Notes under the pieces: model-generated
What the model saw: the letters and a program-made list of their open reading frames with translations, nothing else
Databases searched by the model: none
Told to the model about the DNA's origin: nothing
Translations under genes and position numbers: made by a program
From: Boseongicola aestuarii
GTDB lineage: Bacteria; Pseudomonadota; Alphaproteobacteria; Rhodobacterales; Rhodobacteraceae
DNA: 64,000 nt
NCBI RefSeq assembly: GCF_900184815.1
Contig: NZ_FXXQ01000003.1
Span: 1-64,000 of the forward strand
Direction of reading: 5' to 3'
Part shown: in pieces, positions 9,095 through 17,607 of the stretch
Layout of the letters: every line of letters starts with the position of its first letter
Position numbering within the stretch: position 1 is the first letter of the stretch

Positions 9095-10528
9095 ATGGAA
9101 TATCCCGATCTTTCACTTTTTGTAGGTGGCGCGTGGCGCAAGACTGCGAATTCCTTGCCCGTGGTGAACCCCTCAAATGAAGTTGAGATCGGTCGGGTCC
9201 CGGTTGCATCAACCGCCGATCTTGACGATGCGCTTAATGCTGCCGAGGCCGGGTTTCGCGTGTGGAGCAAGGTTTCGCCGCGTGAGCGAAGCGATGTGAT
9301 GCTGCGGGCGGCACGGTTGATGCGCGAGCGGATTGATGAGATCGCCTATTCGATTACACTTGAGCATGGGAAACCCTTTCGGCAGGGACAACTTGAGGTC
9401 ATCCGGGGCGCGGAGTTTTTCGAATGGGATGCAGGCGAGGCGCAGCGCCTCTATGGGCGCGTGATCCCAGGTGTCGAAGGCATTCGCCACTCGGTTTTGC
9501 GCCAGCCGATTGGGCAGGTTGCGGCGTTCTCTCCGTGGAATTTCCCGATGAGCCAACCGGCGCGAAAGATTGCCGGGGCTTTGGCTTCGGGCTGTTCGGT
9601 AATACTCAAGGCGGCAGAGGAAACTCCAGGCGGGGCATACCATATCGCGCGTGCGTTTAAGGATGCGGGATTGCCGGACGGAGTTCTGAATTTGGTGTTC
9701 GGCGTGCCTGCCGATATTTCCGGGCACCTCATTCCAGATGAACGCATTCGGTTGGTGGCGTTTACTGGTTCGACGGTCGTCGGACGGCATTTGACAACAA
9801 TGGCGTCAGAATACATGACTCCGGTTCTTATGGAGCTTGGGGGTCATGCCCCGGTCATTGTTTGCGGTGATGTGGATCCGGCCGTGGTAGCGCCGATTTG
9901 CGCAGAGCGGAAATATCGAAACGCGGGGCAGGTCTGCACGTCGCCGACGCGGTTCTACGTTGATGAGGGTTTGTTCGATCGGTTCACGGATGGGTTCGTT
10001 TCAAAGGCCCGTTCGACTGTCGTAGGGGACGGATTCAGTGATGGAGTTCAGATGGGACCCGTGGCGAATGATCGGCGATTGGCGGCGATGGCGACCCTGG
10101 TCGAGGACGCTGTTTCGCAAGGCGCCGAATTACTGGCGGGCGGCGCGCGGATCGGGAACGCCGGCTATTTCTTCGAGCCGACTGTACTGGCGAATGTGCC
10201 TGACTCGGCGCGCGTCATGACGGAGGAACCATTTGGCCCAATTGCCGTTCTGAATCCGATCAAGTCCCTGGATGATGGGATCATGCAAGCGAACAGGCTG
10301 CCTTACGGGCTTGCGGCCTATGGGTTTACGCATTCCGCGGCGAACGCACATGAAATGGCCGAGCGCGTTGAAACCGGGAACTTGTCGATCAATACGCTTG
10401 AGGCATCCTTGCCAGAGACACCTTTTGGTGGCGTGAAGTGGAGTGGATATGGGCGCGAAGGCGGTGAAGAAGGATTGCACCATTACACGGTCGTGAAGAA
10501 CGTCTCTCACAAGATGTCGATTGAGTGA
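9095..10528 (+). CDS. NAD(P)-dependent aldehyde dehydrogenase (semialdehyde type)
   Basis: Oxidises an aldehyde to an acid. The 477-aa protein resembles succinate- and ketoglutarate-semialdehyde dehydrogenases. It has the SPWNFP segment, the general-base motif MELGGHAPVI and the nucleophile in NAGQVCTSPTRF. The ATG at 9095 gives the normal N-terminus (MEYPDLSLFVGGAWRKT). It is divergent from the dioxygenase operon and near a DapA-superfamily gene and an IlvD/Edd dehydratase. It may oxidise ketoglutarate semialdehyde in a pentonate route, or 2-aminomuconate semialdehyde after the dioxygenase; sequence alone does not decide. Confidence 0.88.
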   Translation: MEYPDLSLFVGGAWRKTANSLPVVNPSNEVEIGRVPVASTADLDDALNAAEAGFRVWSKVSPRERSDVMLRAARLMRERIDEIAYSITLEHGKPFRQGQLEVIRGAEFFEWDAGEAQRLYGRVIPGVEGIRHSVLRQPIGQVAAFSPWNFPMSQPARKIAGALASGCSVILKAAEETPGGAYHIARAFKDAGLPDGVLNLVFGVPADISGHLIPDERIRLVAFTGSTVVGRHLTTMASEYMTPVLMELGGHAPVIVCGDVDPAVVAPICAERKYRNAGQVCTSPTRFYVDEGLFDRFTDGFVSKARSTVVGDGFSDGVQMGPVANDRRLAAMATLVEDAVSQGAELLAGGARIGNAGYFFEPTVLANVPDSARVMTEEPFGPIAVLNPIKSLDDGIMQANRLPYGLAAYGFTHSAANAHEMAERVETGNLSINTLEASLPETPFGGVKWSGYGREGGEEGLHHYTVVKNVSHKMSIE

Positions 10529-10539
10529 CGACAGTTACT

Positions 10540-11313
10540 TCAAAACCTGATCGGTTTGCGATCTTCGAGGATTTTGGCGACGACGCTCATAGCCGCGAGC
10601 GCCGAGCTTTTCGGATTGTCAGGCAGGCTCTTGCCAGAGATCGTGAAGGTGAGCGAGCCAAAAGAACCGGCGGCCCGGACTTCGTGGATGTTTGCTGAAG
10701 CATCCGGATCTGCAATCAATTCGACAGTAGTATTGTCAAATCCAAGAGACGACAGAGCAACCGCAGCAGCGACATTTGCGTTCTTGGGATAGGCAAGGGA
10801 GGCTTTCCGCGCTGATCCCGAGAAATGGATTGTCGCTTTTTGGAGGCTTGCAAGGTCGACTTTGTCTTCGGCGGGCGAGCCGACCCAGCCCATTGGAGGT
10901 TTGCGACCGACATACGTCACCTCGTGGAGCTCACCAATGCGCGCAGCCCGCAGAGCGTCGAGCGCACCAATTGCCCCGCTTGCGAGGTGAAGAACGGCCC
11001 CGCCGTATTGGGCGGCGTTGACAACTTCGGTTTCGAGGGCGGCATCTGCGAGCGCGCCGATCGAGACCGTCACGACGTCAATTCCTGTTCGAAGCGCCTC
11101 AATGCCGTGTGTGCGCAAAGCTTCGTGGCCAGCGCAGTCGATGAGCATATCAATGCCCTTCGGAAGGTCAGCGACAGACGAGACTGCGGGCGTTTCATCG
11201 TTGGATTCTTTCCCTGGTCGGACGATGATTGCAGCGACTGGGAGTCCTGCGGATGCAAGATGTGCGCGGACATAGGAAGCGATTGCTCCGGACCCGATAA
11301 GTGCGATGGACAT
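10540..11313 (-). CDS. Aspartate dehydrogenase-like protein
   Basis: The 257-aa protein has an N-terminal Rossmann fold (IALIGSGAIASYV, residues 3-15) and the C-terminal DUF108 domain of the aspartate dehydrogenase family, with GAIGALDALRAA at about 112-123, AYPKNANVAAAVALSS and the NIHEV segment. Family members oxidise L-aspartate to iminoaspartate, either for NAD synthesis or as amino-acid dehydrogenases of other specificity. It converges on the aldehyde dehydrogenase (11 bases between stops) and is divergent from the DapA-like gene. In a catabolic block it may remove or add an amino group on a pathway intermediate, but that is inference. Confidence 0.82.
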   Translation of the reverse strand: MSIALIGSGAIASYVRAHLASAGLPVAAIIVRPGKESNDETPAVSSVADLPKGIDMLIDCAGHEALRTHGIEALRTGIDVVTVSIGALADAALETEVVNAAQYGGAVLHLASGAIGALDALRAARIGELHEVTYVGRKPPMGWVGSPAEDKVDLASLQKATIHFSGSARKASLAYPKNANVAAAVALSSLGFDNTTVELIADPDASANIHEVRAAGSFGSLTFTISGKSLPDNPKSSALAAMSVVAKILEDRKPIRF

Positions 11314-11403
11314 GGGATTCCTGACGTTGTCTTTTGCTGGCGAGTCTATGGGGAGTGTGGGCTCTGTGCTATCCGTTTCGGGAAATCAGTTGCGAGGCCC
11401 GCT

Positions 11404-12357
11404 ATGAAATATGCCAAGAGCGAAGCGAAAGATTTTGCGCGCAGCAATATGCATGGCATTTGGGCTGCGGCTTTGAACCCATTTCATGCGGATGGGTCGT
11501 TCAATGAAGAAGGATTGCGTTCGAATATTCGCCATTGGGTTGATGAACTGGAAATTCGCGGCTTGTTCATTGCGGGAAAGCAGGGCGAATTCTTTTCGAT
11601 GTCGATGGAAGAGCGCGCGCGCAATATGACGATCGCCGTCGAGGAATGTGGCGCGCGCGCGGGAACGATCATGTCGATTTCCGATCAGAACGTTTCGAAT
11701 GTGGTTGAGTTGGGGCTTCATGCGCAGGCCTGTGGAGCGGATTACGTTGTGGTCCATGCGCCGGTTCTGAGCTTTTGCCATGACCGGGATGAGGTTCTGT
11801 ACAACTATTACAAGTACCTATGTGACCGCTTGGACATCGGCGTCGCAATGTGGAGCCACCCGGACAGCGGGTATCTGATGGAGCCGGAGCAGTGCGCGCG
11901 AATTGCCGAACTGCCGAACATCGTCGCGATCAAGTATTCCGTGCCGCGCGAGATGTATGTGCGGTTGAGCCATATGGTCGGTGATTTGATTCAGGTTTCC
12001 ACGTCTTTGGAAGACGATTGGTTGGACAATATCGAGGAGCTGGGGTGGAGACTTTATCTGTGTTCGTCGCCGCCCTATCAGTTGCAGACCAGGAACGATA
12101 AGCGGATGCACGAATACACGGAACTGGCTTTTGCAGGTCGGTTTGAGGAGGCGCGCGTGGTTCGTGACAGTCTGGAGCCTGTACGTCAGGCAATCCGTTC
12201 GACCAAGCCCGGCGGAAAGCCGACGGCGCATGGAAAATACTGGCAAGAGCTTTTGGGTCAGGTCGGCGGCTTTGTCCGCCATCCGATGCTGGAGCTGACC
12301 GAAGACGAAAAACGCCGGACTCGCGAGGCGTTCGAAGGCTGTGGTCTGACGCTTTGA
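11404..12357 (+). CDS. DapA-superfamily lyase/dehydratase, variant active site
   Basis: The 317-aa TIM-barrel protein belongs to the dihydrodipicolinate synthase/N-acetylneuraminate lyase superfamily, which uses a Schiff-base lysine, here Lys177 (VAIKYSVP). The family GxxGE motif is GKQGE at about 58-62. Where the classical enzyme has Tyr in a YNxP motif, this one has Trp in MWSHP at about 149-153, so it is unlikely to be DapA. Together with the IlvD/Edd dehydratase and the aldehyde dehydrogenase it would fit a 2-keto-3-deoxypentonate dehydratase forming ketoglutarate semialdehyde. A hydratase-aldolase for an aromatic intermediate is another possibility. The ATG at 11404 gives the normal length. 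Confidence 0.82.
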   Translation: MKYAKSEAKDFARSNMHGIWAAALNPFHADGSFNEEGLRSNIRHWVDELEIRGLFIAGKQGEFFSMSMEERARNMTIAVEECGARAGTIMSISDQNVSNVVELGLHAQACGADYVVVHAPVLSFCHDRDEVLYNYYKYLCDRLDIGVAMWSHPDSGYLMEPEQCARIAELPNIVAIKYSVPREMYVRLSHMVGDLIQVSTSLEDDWLDNIEELGWRLYLCSSPPYQLQTRNDKRMHEYTELAFAGRFEEARVVRDSLEPVRQAIRSTKPGGKPTAHGKYWQELLGQVGGFVRHPMLELTEDEKRRTREAFEGCGLTL

Positions 12358-12380
12358 GGGCGGGCTAGGCCCGCCCCTTT
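12358..12380. terminator. Bidirectional hairpin between convergent genes
   Basis: GGGCGGGC at 12358-12365 pairs perfectly with GCCCGCCC at 12369-12376 around a 3-base loop, followed by CTTTC. It fills the gap between the convergent DapA-like gene and the IlvD/Edd gene. The T-run is short, so termination may be partial on the plus strand. Confidence 0.65.
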
Positions 12381-12387
12381 CTGCTGC

Positions 12388-14172
12388 TTAGTGGTTGTCG
12401 CGTGGTGTGCCTTTCGAGCGAGCGATATCCTGGTATTCGGGAGCGCCTCGCAGCACCATTCCTTCGCTGAGTGGGCCGACACGTTCGCGGAAAATCTCTT
12501 GCCAGGGCGACTGGCTATCCGGCGTAAACGGTCTTTCAGGAAGCGCGCTGCGGCGCGCTTCAAGTGTTGCCTCATCCACCAACATGTCCGCCGTACAGGC
12601 TTCAAGGTCGATCCGGATGCGATCATCAGTTTGAACAAGCGCAAGACCCCCTCCGGCAGCGGCTTCAGGCGAAGCGTTCAGTATGGAAGGTGACCCGGAG
12701 GTGCCGGACTGGCGGCCATCACCGATGCATGGCAGGGCAGTAATGCCTCTTTTCAGCAGATATGAGGGCGCACGCATGTTCACGACTTCCGCCGCACCCG
12801 GATAGCCAATCGGCCCCGCGCCGCGCATGATCAGGACACAGTTTTCGTCGATGCCCAGAGACTCGTCGTCGATGCGTTTGTGATAATCCTCGGGACCATC
12901 AAAGACGATGGCGCGGCCTTCGAAAGCGTTCGGGTGGTCCGCGTTGGAGAGGTAACGCTCGCGGAACTCCTTCGAGATCACGCTTGTTTTCATGATAGCG
13001 CTGTCAAACAGATTGCCCTTGAGGTTGATGAAGCCCGCGTCTTTGAGCATGGGATTGGATGCAGGTTTAATGACATCTGTATTGTCACTTCTGACACCGC
13101 TGCAGTTTTCCTGCATTGTCTTGCCATTCACCGTGATCGCGTCTGGATGCGGCAATAGCCCTGCTTCAAGCAATTCGCCAATAACCGCCGGGACGCCACC
13201 GGCGCGATGGTAGTCTTCGCCGAGGTATTCGCCAGCGGGTTGCAGGTTGACCAAAAGCGGGACTTTGTAGCCGAGCGCCTGCCAGTCGTCGTTGTCCAGC
13301 GGCACACCCAAGTGTCGGGCGATTGCATTCAAGTGAATTGGTGCGTTCGTGGAGCCGCCAATCGCCGAGTTGACTACGACTGCATTTTCAAAAGCCTTCC
13401 GCGTCATAATGTCGGACGGGCGCATATCGGTGTTGACCATTTCGATGATGCGCTTGCCGGTCTGATAGCTGATCTGCCCCCTTTCGCGATAGGGGGCGGG
13501 AATCGCAGCGGACCCGGGAAGCTGCATGCCCAGCGCCTCGGCGAGCGAGTTCATCGTGCTGGCCGTGCCCATGGTGTTGCAATAGCCGACCGACGGTGTC
13601 GAGGACGCAACGAGGTCCATGAAGCCATCGTCGTCGATTTCTCCGGCGGCCTGCATTTCGCGGGCTTTCCAGACGATTGTGCCTGAACCGGTGCGTTTGC
13701 CGCGGAACCAGCCGTTCAGCATCGGCCCGACTGACAGTGCAATTGCCGGGATGTTGACGGTGGCCGCGGCCATCAAAAGCGCAGGTGTGGTCTTGTCGCA
13801 TCCAATGTTCAGGACGACACCGTCAATCGGGTATCCGTAGAGCGTCTCGACCAATGAAAGGTATGCGAGGTTGCGGTCAAGCGATGCCGTGGGACGTTTA
13901 CCGGTTTCCTGAATTGGGTGTACCGGGATTTCAATGACGGTACCTCCTGCCGCAATCACACCGTCTCGCACGCGTTTTGAAAGCTCGATGTGGTGGCGGT
14001 TGCACGGGCTTAGGTCGCTGCCGGTTTGAGCGATACCGATGATTGGTTTGCCAGACTGCAGTTCTTCCCGGGTAAGACCGTAGTTCAGGTACCGCTCGAG
14101 GTAGAGCGCGGTCATCTCCTGATTGTTGGGGTTATTAAACCATTCTTGAGAGCGCAATTTGGGTTTGGTCAC
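12388..14172 (-). CDS. IlvD/Edd-family sugar-acid dehydratase (pentonate type)
   Basis: The enzyme dehydrates a sugar acid or dihydroxy acid using an iron-sulfur cluster and Mg. The 594-aa protein has the three cluster cysteines Cys57 ([10 protein letters not shown]), Cys125 (NIGCDKTTP) and one near 197 ([12 protein letters not shown]), spaced as I recall for L-arabinonate dehydratase. Other signatures are [27 protein letters not shown] and the [13 protein letters not shown] substrate loop. The GTG at 14172 follows AAAGGA; the frame stays open far upstream into motB antisense, which is not coding. With the aldehyde dehydrogenase and the DapA-like protein it fits an oxidative pentose-acid route to ketoglutarate. 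Confidence 0.87.
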   Translation of the reverse strand: MTKPKLRSQEWFNNPNNQEMTALYLERYLNYGLTREELQSGKPIIGIAQTGSDLSPCNRHHIELSKRVRDGVIAAGGTVIEIPVHPIQETGKRPTASLDRNLAYLSLVETLYGYPIDGVVLNIGCDKTTPALLMAAATVNIPAIALSVGPMLNGWFRGKRTGSGTIVWKAREMQAAGEIDDDGFMDLVASSTPSVGYCNTMGTASTMNSLAEALGMQLPGSAAIPAPYRERGQISYQTGKRIIEMVNTDMRPSDIMTRKAFENAVVVNSAIGGSTNAPIHLNAIARHLGVPLDNDDWQALGYKVPLLVNLQPAGEYLGEDYHRAGGVPAVIGELLEAGLLPHPDAITVNGKTMQENCSGVRSDNTDVIKPASNPMLKDAGFINLKGNLFDSAIMKTSVISKEFRERYLSNADHPNAFEGRAIVFDGPEDYHKRIDDESLGIDENCVLIMRGAGPIGYPGAAEVVNMRAPSYLLKRGITALPCIGDGRQSGTSGSPSILNASPEAAAGGGLALVQTDDRIRIDLEACTADMLVDEATLEARRSALPERPFTPDSQSPWQEIFRERVGPLSEGMVLRGAPEYQDIARSKGTPRDNH

Positions 14173-14328
14173 GGCGTGTGTCCTTTGATGGTGGCTGGCT
14201 TCTTCAGTAGTCCAAAGCTCGAGGGTGTTCCAGTGGATCGCGGTGGTGAGTAAAGCGTTTATGGAAGTTAACGGGTTGTTCAATGCTTTCCGATAGCCGA
14301 ACAGCGGGGGCGATGTTTGGGGTGAAGT

Positions 14329-15168
14329 ATGTCCGCTGCTTCCAACGCGCCGATTATTATCAAGCGCAAGAAGGTCATTGCCGGAGGTCACCACGGTGGT
14401 GCCTGGAAAGTTGCTTACGCCGACTTTGTGACTGCCATGATGGCGTTCTTTCTGCTGATGTGGCTGCTTGGTGCAACAAATGAAAAACAGCGCAAGGGAA
14501 TCGCTGATTACTTCAACCCGACGATTCCAATCATGAAGGCGTCCGGTGGCGGCGACGGCGCTTTCGGAGGGGATAGCATTTTCTCGCAGAACTCGCTTGC
14601 CAGCCAGGGCACCGGGGCGGCAACGACTTATTCCACTGAAGAGGGTGCAGCAAATCGTTCGGCGATCGATGGCGGCACTTCTGCCCAAAGCGCTGCGCAA
14701 GAGGCCGCGATGCTGGCGGAAATGGCGGACGCGCTTTCGGGGCGAAGCGGCGAAAGCATGGTGAGTGCCTTGCTGGGACGTCATATTGTGACGCGGCTTA
14801 CAGATGAGGGAATGATCGTCGAGGTTTTTGACCTGCCGGATGCGCCGCTGTTCACCGAAACAGCCGAACCGACAGTGGAACTTAGGTCGATTGTCTTGGC
14901 GGTCGCTGAGGTTTTCCGACTGGTATCCAATGACATAGCGACTCAAACACACACGGCGGCGGTTCCTTTGGTGAGTGCTGAGAACCATGTGTGGGAGCAG
15001 TCGTCCAAGCGCGCGGATCAAGTTCGCCAGATGCTGGAAAGCGCAGGACTTGATCCGCGCCGAATGCAGCGCGTTACAGGATTTGCCGACAGAAGACCCG
15101 TCACTCGAGACCCTTTGTCGATCCGCAACAACCGTGTCGAGATGATCCTCTTGCGCAGCCGGTTATGA
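14329..15168 (+). CDS. motB: Flagellar motor stator protein MotB
   Basis: MotB anchors the stator to peptidoglycan and, with MotA, conducts the ions that turn the flagellum. The 279-aa protein has a basic N-terminus (IIIKRKK), a single membrane helix at about 28-48 with the ion-binding Asp in [13 protein letters not shown], a glycine- and serine-rich linker and a C-terminal OmpA-like domain ending NNRVEMILL. It is divergent from the dehydratase gene and followed by flgE. No motA is in the window, so MotB has no partner here. Confidence 0.9.
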   Translation: MSAASNAPIIIKRKKVIAGGHHGGAWKVAYADFVTAMMAFFLLMWLLGATNEKQRKGIADYFNPTIPIMKASGGGDGAFGGDSIFSQNSLASQGTGAATTYSTEEGAANRSAIDGGTSAQSAAQEAAMLAEMADALSGRSGESMVSALLGRHIVTRLTDEGMIVEVFDLPDAPLFTETAEPTVELRSIVLAVAEVFRLVSNDIATQTHTAAVPLVSAENHVWEQSSKRADQVRQMLESAGLDPRRMQRVTGFADRRPVTRDPLSIRNNRVEMILLRSRL

Positions 15169-15266
15169 GAGAATTTCAGAGCAATTTTAGCTGTTAGCAC
15201 GACGTTAAGCCCCGCCGGTAGAACAGACCACGACAGAAAGTCGTTCTTGTAGAAAGGTGCAGAAGC

Positions 15267-16583
15267 ATGACCATCTCTTCCTCATTGAATGCCGGCGTCG
15301 CGGGTCTGGCCGCAAATGCCAGCCGGCTGGCCACCATTGCGGATAACATCGCAAACTCAGCTACTTATGGATACAAGCGCGCCGAGGCGGAATTCTCATC
15401 GCTCGTTATTGAAAGCGGTCAGGGCACCTATTCCGCGGGCGGAGTCCGGGTGACGACACAACGGGTCATTGACCAGCCCGGCGCACTGGCGACTACGAAT
15501 AACGCAACCGACCTTGCCGTGCGGGGCCGCGGATTTCTACCGGTTACCACCGAGAGCTCACTATTGAGCGATACCGGGGACTTCCCGCTGTTTCTTGCAA
15601 CAACCGGTTCATTTCGCACGGATGAAGACGGATTTCTCAGAACAACGTCTGGCGTTACCTTGATGGGTTGGCCAGCAGATCCGGATGGATCCATTCCAAC
15701 GTTCCCACGTGATACCGGCGCCGGACTGGTGCCGGTTCAGATCAACGTCAATCAGTTCACGTCCGAGCCGACCACGCGTATTGCGCTGGGCGTAAACCTG
15801 CCAGCCACGGAGACCGAATTCGGAGCTGATGGGAATCCCTTGGAACTGTCGGTTGAATACTTCGACAACCTTGGCACCTCACAGTCAGTGAATATCGAGT
15901 TCACCCCAATAATCCCCACAGTCGCCGGCGCGTCGAATACTTGGACGATGGTCCTGACAGACTCTGCAAGTGGGGGTGGAGTCATCGGTGAGTACGAGGT
16001 TGTCTTTGATGCCTCGCGCGGATCGGGGGGCACGATAACCGCGGTCAACACCACAACAGGCGGCGCCTATAACCCGGCTACGGGCGATTTCACGGTCAAT
16101 GTTGCGGGCGGTCCGATTGATATCAACATTGGTGCTGTTGGCACTGGAACCGGCTTGACTCAGCTTTCAGACAGCTTTGCACCGACCTCTATTTCCAAAG
16201 ACGGCTCCCCGGTGGGCAACCTGATTTCCGTCGAGGTAGATGCAAATTGTTTTGTCAGAGCAAACTTCGATATCGGGATTACGCGAACGATCTATCAGAT
16301 TCCTCTGATCGACTTGCCAAATCCCAACGGGTTGATTGCCCAAGACAATCAGGCCTATCGGACATCAAATGAAAGCGGCAGCTTTTTCCTTTGGGATGCA
16401 GCAGATGGGCCGACCGGCGATGTCGTTGGATTTGCGCTTGAAGAAAGCGCCACTGACGTTGCGGGTGAATTGACCCAACTCATTCAGACCCAGCGCGCCT
16501 ATTCTTCAAACGCCAAGGTTATTCAGACCGTGGAGTTGTCGGTTGCAGACGAGATCTTTTTACCAGTTGAGATCTGGTTTTGA
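15267..16583 (+). CDS. flgE: Flagellar hook protein FlgE with foreign C-terminus
   Basis: FlgE polymerises into the hook joining basal body and filament. The 438-aa frame has the usual rod-like N-terminus (SSLNAGVAGLAANASRLATI), the ADNIANSATYGYKR motif and hook domains. It runs normally up to AYSSNAKVIQTV. The expected ending (D-E-M-L plus about ten residues) is replaced by about 18 residues encoded on the antisense strand of a flagellin gene fragment, ending PVEIWF. The C-terminal helix forms the D0 core with the N-terminus, so this hook protein is probably defective. The ATG at 15267 follows GAAAGGTG. Confidence 0.88.
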   Translation: MTISSSLNAGVAGLAANASRLATIADNIANSATYGYKRAEAEFSSLVIESGQGTYSAGGVRVTTQRVIDQPGALATTNNATDLAVRGRGFLPVTTESSLLSDTGDFPLFLATTGSFRTDEDGFLRTTSGVTLMGWPADPDGSIPTFPRDTGAGLVPVQINVNQFTSEPTTRIALGVNLPATETEFGADGNPLELSVEYFDNLGTSQSVNIEFTPIIPTVAGASNTWTMVLTDSASGGGVIGEYEVVFDASRGSGGTITAVNTTTGGAYNPATGDFTVNVAGGPIDINIGAVGTGTGLTQLSDSFAPTSISKDGSPVGNLISVEVDANCFVRANFDIGITRTIYQIPLIDLPNPNGLIAQDNQAYRTSNESGSFFLWDAADGPTGDVVGFALEESATDVAGELTQLIQTQRAYSSNAKVIQTVELSVADEIFLPVEIWF

Positions 16584-16663
16584 GCTTCGACAAGATTGCT
16601 GTTGATTGTGCGGAGGTTTTGAAGCGCTACCATTGCGCTGGTGTTGGTAAGAATACTAGCCAT
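16524..16663 (-). pseudogene. Flagellin 5' fragment (about 46 codons)
   Basis: An ATG at 16663, preceded by AGGAGA at ideal spacing, opens a frame that reads as a flagellin N-terminus: MASILTNTSAMVALQ, then LRTINSNLVEAQNQIS, then TGKKISSATDNSTV. It stops at TGA where flagellins of this family continue with Trp. The rest of the gene is absent: from this point the sequence is the 3' part of flgE in the opposite direction. Retention of an intact start and ribosome site with loss of the whole remainder shows a recent truncation rather than gradual decay. Confidence 0.85.
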
Positions 16664-16873
16664 CGGGCTGTCTCCTGTCAGTAGGTGGCTTTCCACCTGT
16701 TTTCGGGAACGTCGTTTTGACGTGAGAAGCCATTCTGACTGTTGCACCCCCGCCCCCGAGGTTTACATGCAGGTCCATTCAGGACGTGATGCGACACTCG
16801 TCTCTATTGATTAATAGGGTTTAAATTTCGAGCAACGAAGCCAGACTGTCTGAGACAGAATTTACAGAGAATT
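16664..16873 (-). other. Leader region of the flagellin remnant
   Basis: This 210-base gap lies between flgN and the flagellin stub. It contains the ribosome site AGGAGA at about 16671-16676 and AT-rich stretches near 16805-16835. I could not find a convincing sigma-28, sigma-54 or sigma-70 promoter by eye, and there is no open frame worth calling. Confidence 0.4.
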
Positions 16874-17209
16874 TTAGAGTTTTTGTTCAAGTCTGTCGCG
16901 TCGCGGAAGCATTGGCTTGCGTTGCCCGTTTGGCCCGTAAAAGGCTTGCTGCTCTTGCGTTTTCGCGTCCGTGATTTGCCTGATTGCAGCTTTTAGTCCT
17001 CGACCTGATGCAGCAAGTAGCAAGGCATTGCGTTTGGCAGTAGCCATAATGCCCTCCAACTGCTCAGTGGACGTATTTGCGTCGTCACGGACCGCGCTCA
17101 GTAGAGCGAGTTTCCGTGCACCTAAAGCTTCAAGTTCCTCGATCTGCCCTTTAAGAATTTTTTGACGTTCCATGGCCAAAAGGTCTTCGAGATCATCTGC
17201 AGCCGTCAT
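16874..17209 (-). CDS. flgN: FlgN-like flagellar chaperone
   Basis: Export chaperone for the hook-filament junction proteins FlgK and FlgL, neither of which is in the window. From the ATG at 17209 the protein has 111 aa, is all-helical and has the family pattern: LLAMERQKILKGQIEELEAL, then RKLALLSAV, then AKRNALLLAASGRGLKAAIRQI, the NALLLAA block being the most typical. Its start lies one base after the flgJ stop. The assignment rests on helical pattern, size and neighbours; sequence identity in this family is low. Confidence 0.7.
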   Translation of the reverse strand: MTAADDLEDLLAMERQKILKGQIEELEALGARKLALLSAVRDDANTSTEQLEGIMATAKRNALLLAASGRGLKAAIRQITDAKTQEQQAFYGPNGQRKPMLPRRDRLEQKL

Positions 17210-17210
17210 A

Positions 17211-17495
17211 TCAAGCCTCGCGATCAATCAGGGATTTGTAGATCGATTCAGCAAGGCCGATACCGCCTTTTTCAACCATCGCAATGGCGCGTTGCTGGTT
17301 CAGAAAGCTCGAGAATTGCTCCTCGCCGATTCCACCTCCAAAGGAGTCATTTGTTTTGCCAAGTCCGCCCTTGCTGAGCATTTCGGACAAGAAGGTTGAC
17401 TCCAGAGATTTGGAAAGCCGCCACAAATCGGGGTTTATTCGGTTGAGAATAGTGTCGCCTTGGCTTGTGGGGACTGTCGATAAATCGTTCGGCAT
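17211..17495 (-). CDS. flgJ: Rod-binding protein FlgJ (N-terminal domain only)
   Basis: Caps or chaperones the growing flagellar rod. The 94-aa protein starts at an ATG at 17495 after GAGGA and contains the FlgJ rod domain (LESTFLSEMLSKGG, then GGGIGEEQFSSFLNQQRA, then MVEKGGIGLAESIYKSL). It lacks the muramidase domain of enterobacterial FlgJ, as is normal in alphaproteobacteria. A longer frame from 17609 would overlap the fliK start; the better ribosome site favours the short form. It is divergent from fliK. Confidence 0.85.
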   Translation of the reverse strand: MPNDLSTVPTSQGDTILNRINPDLWRLSKSLESTFLSEMLSKGGLGKTNDSFGGGIGEEQFSSFLNQQRAIAMVEKGGIGLAESIYKSLIDREA

Positions 17496-17607
17496 TTTTG
17501 AATCCTCGGAATCGGTTGAATTTGATCCAACTATCCGGTGCGTCGGTAAAGAAGCGGTAACTTTGTCAGGGTAAATCGGGTCGTGAACGGACAGAAGGTC
17601 CACGGCC

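Noticed and set aside
14173-15021. N-terminal extension of the IlvD/Edd frame across motB
   Set aside because: It is antisense to the clear motB gene and unlike the family; the GTG at 14172 with AAAGGA is the sensible start.
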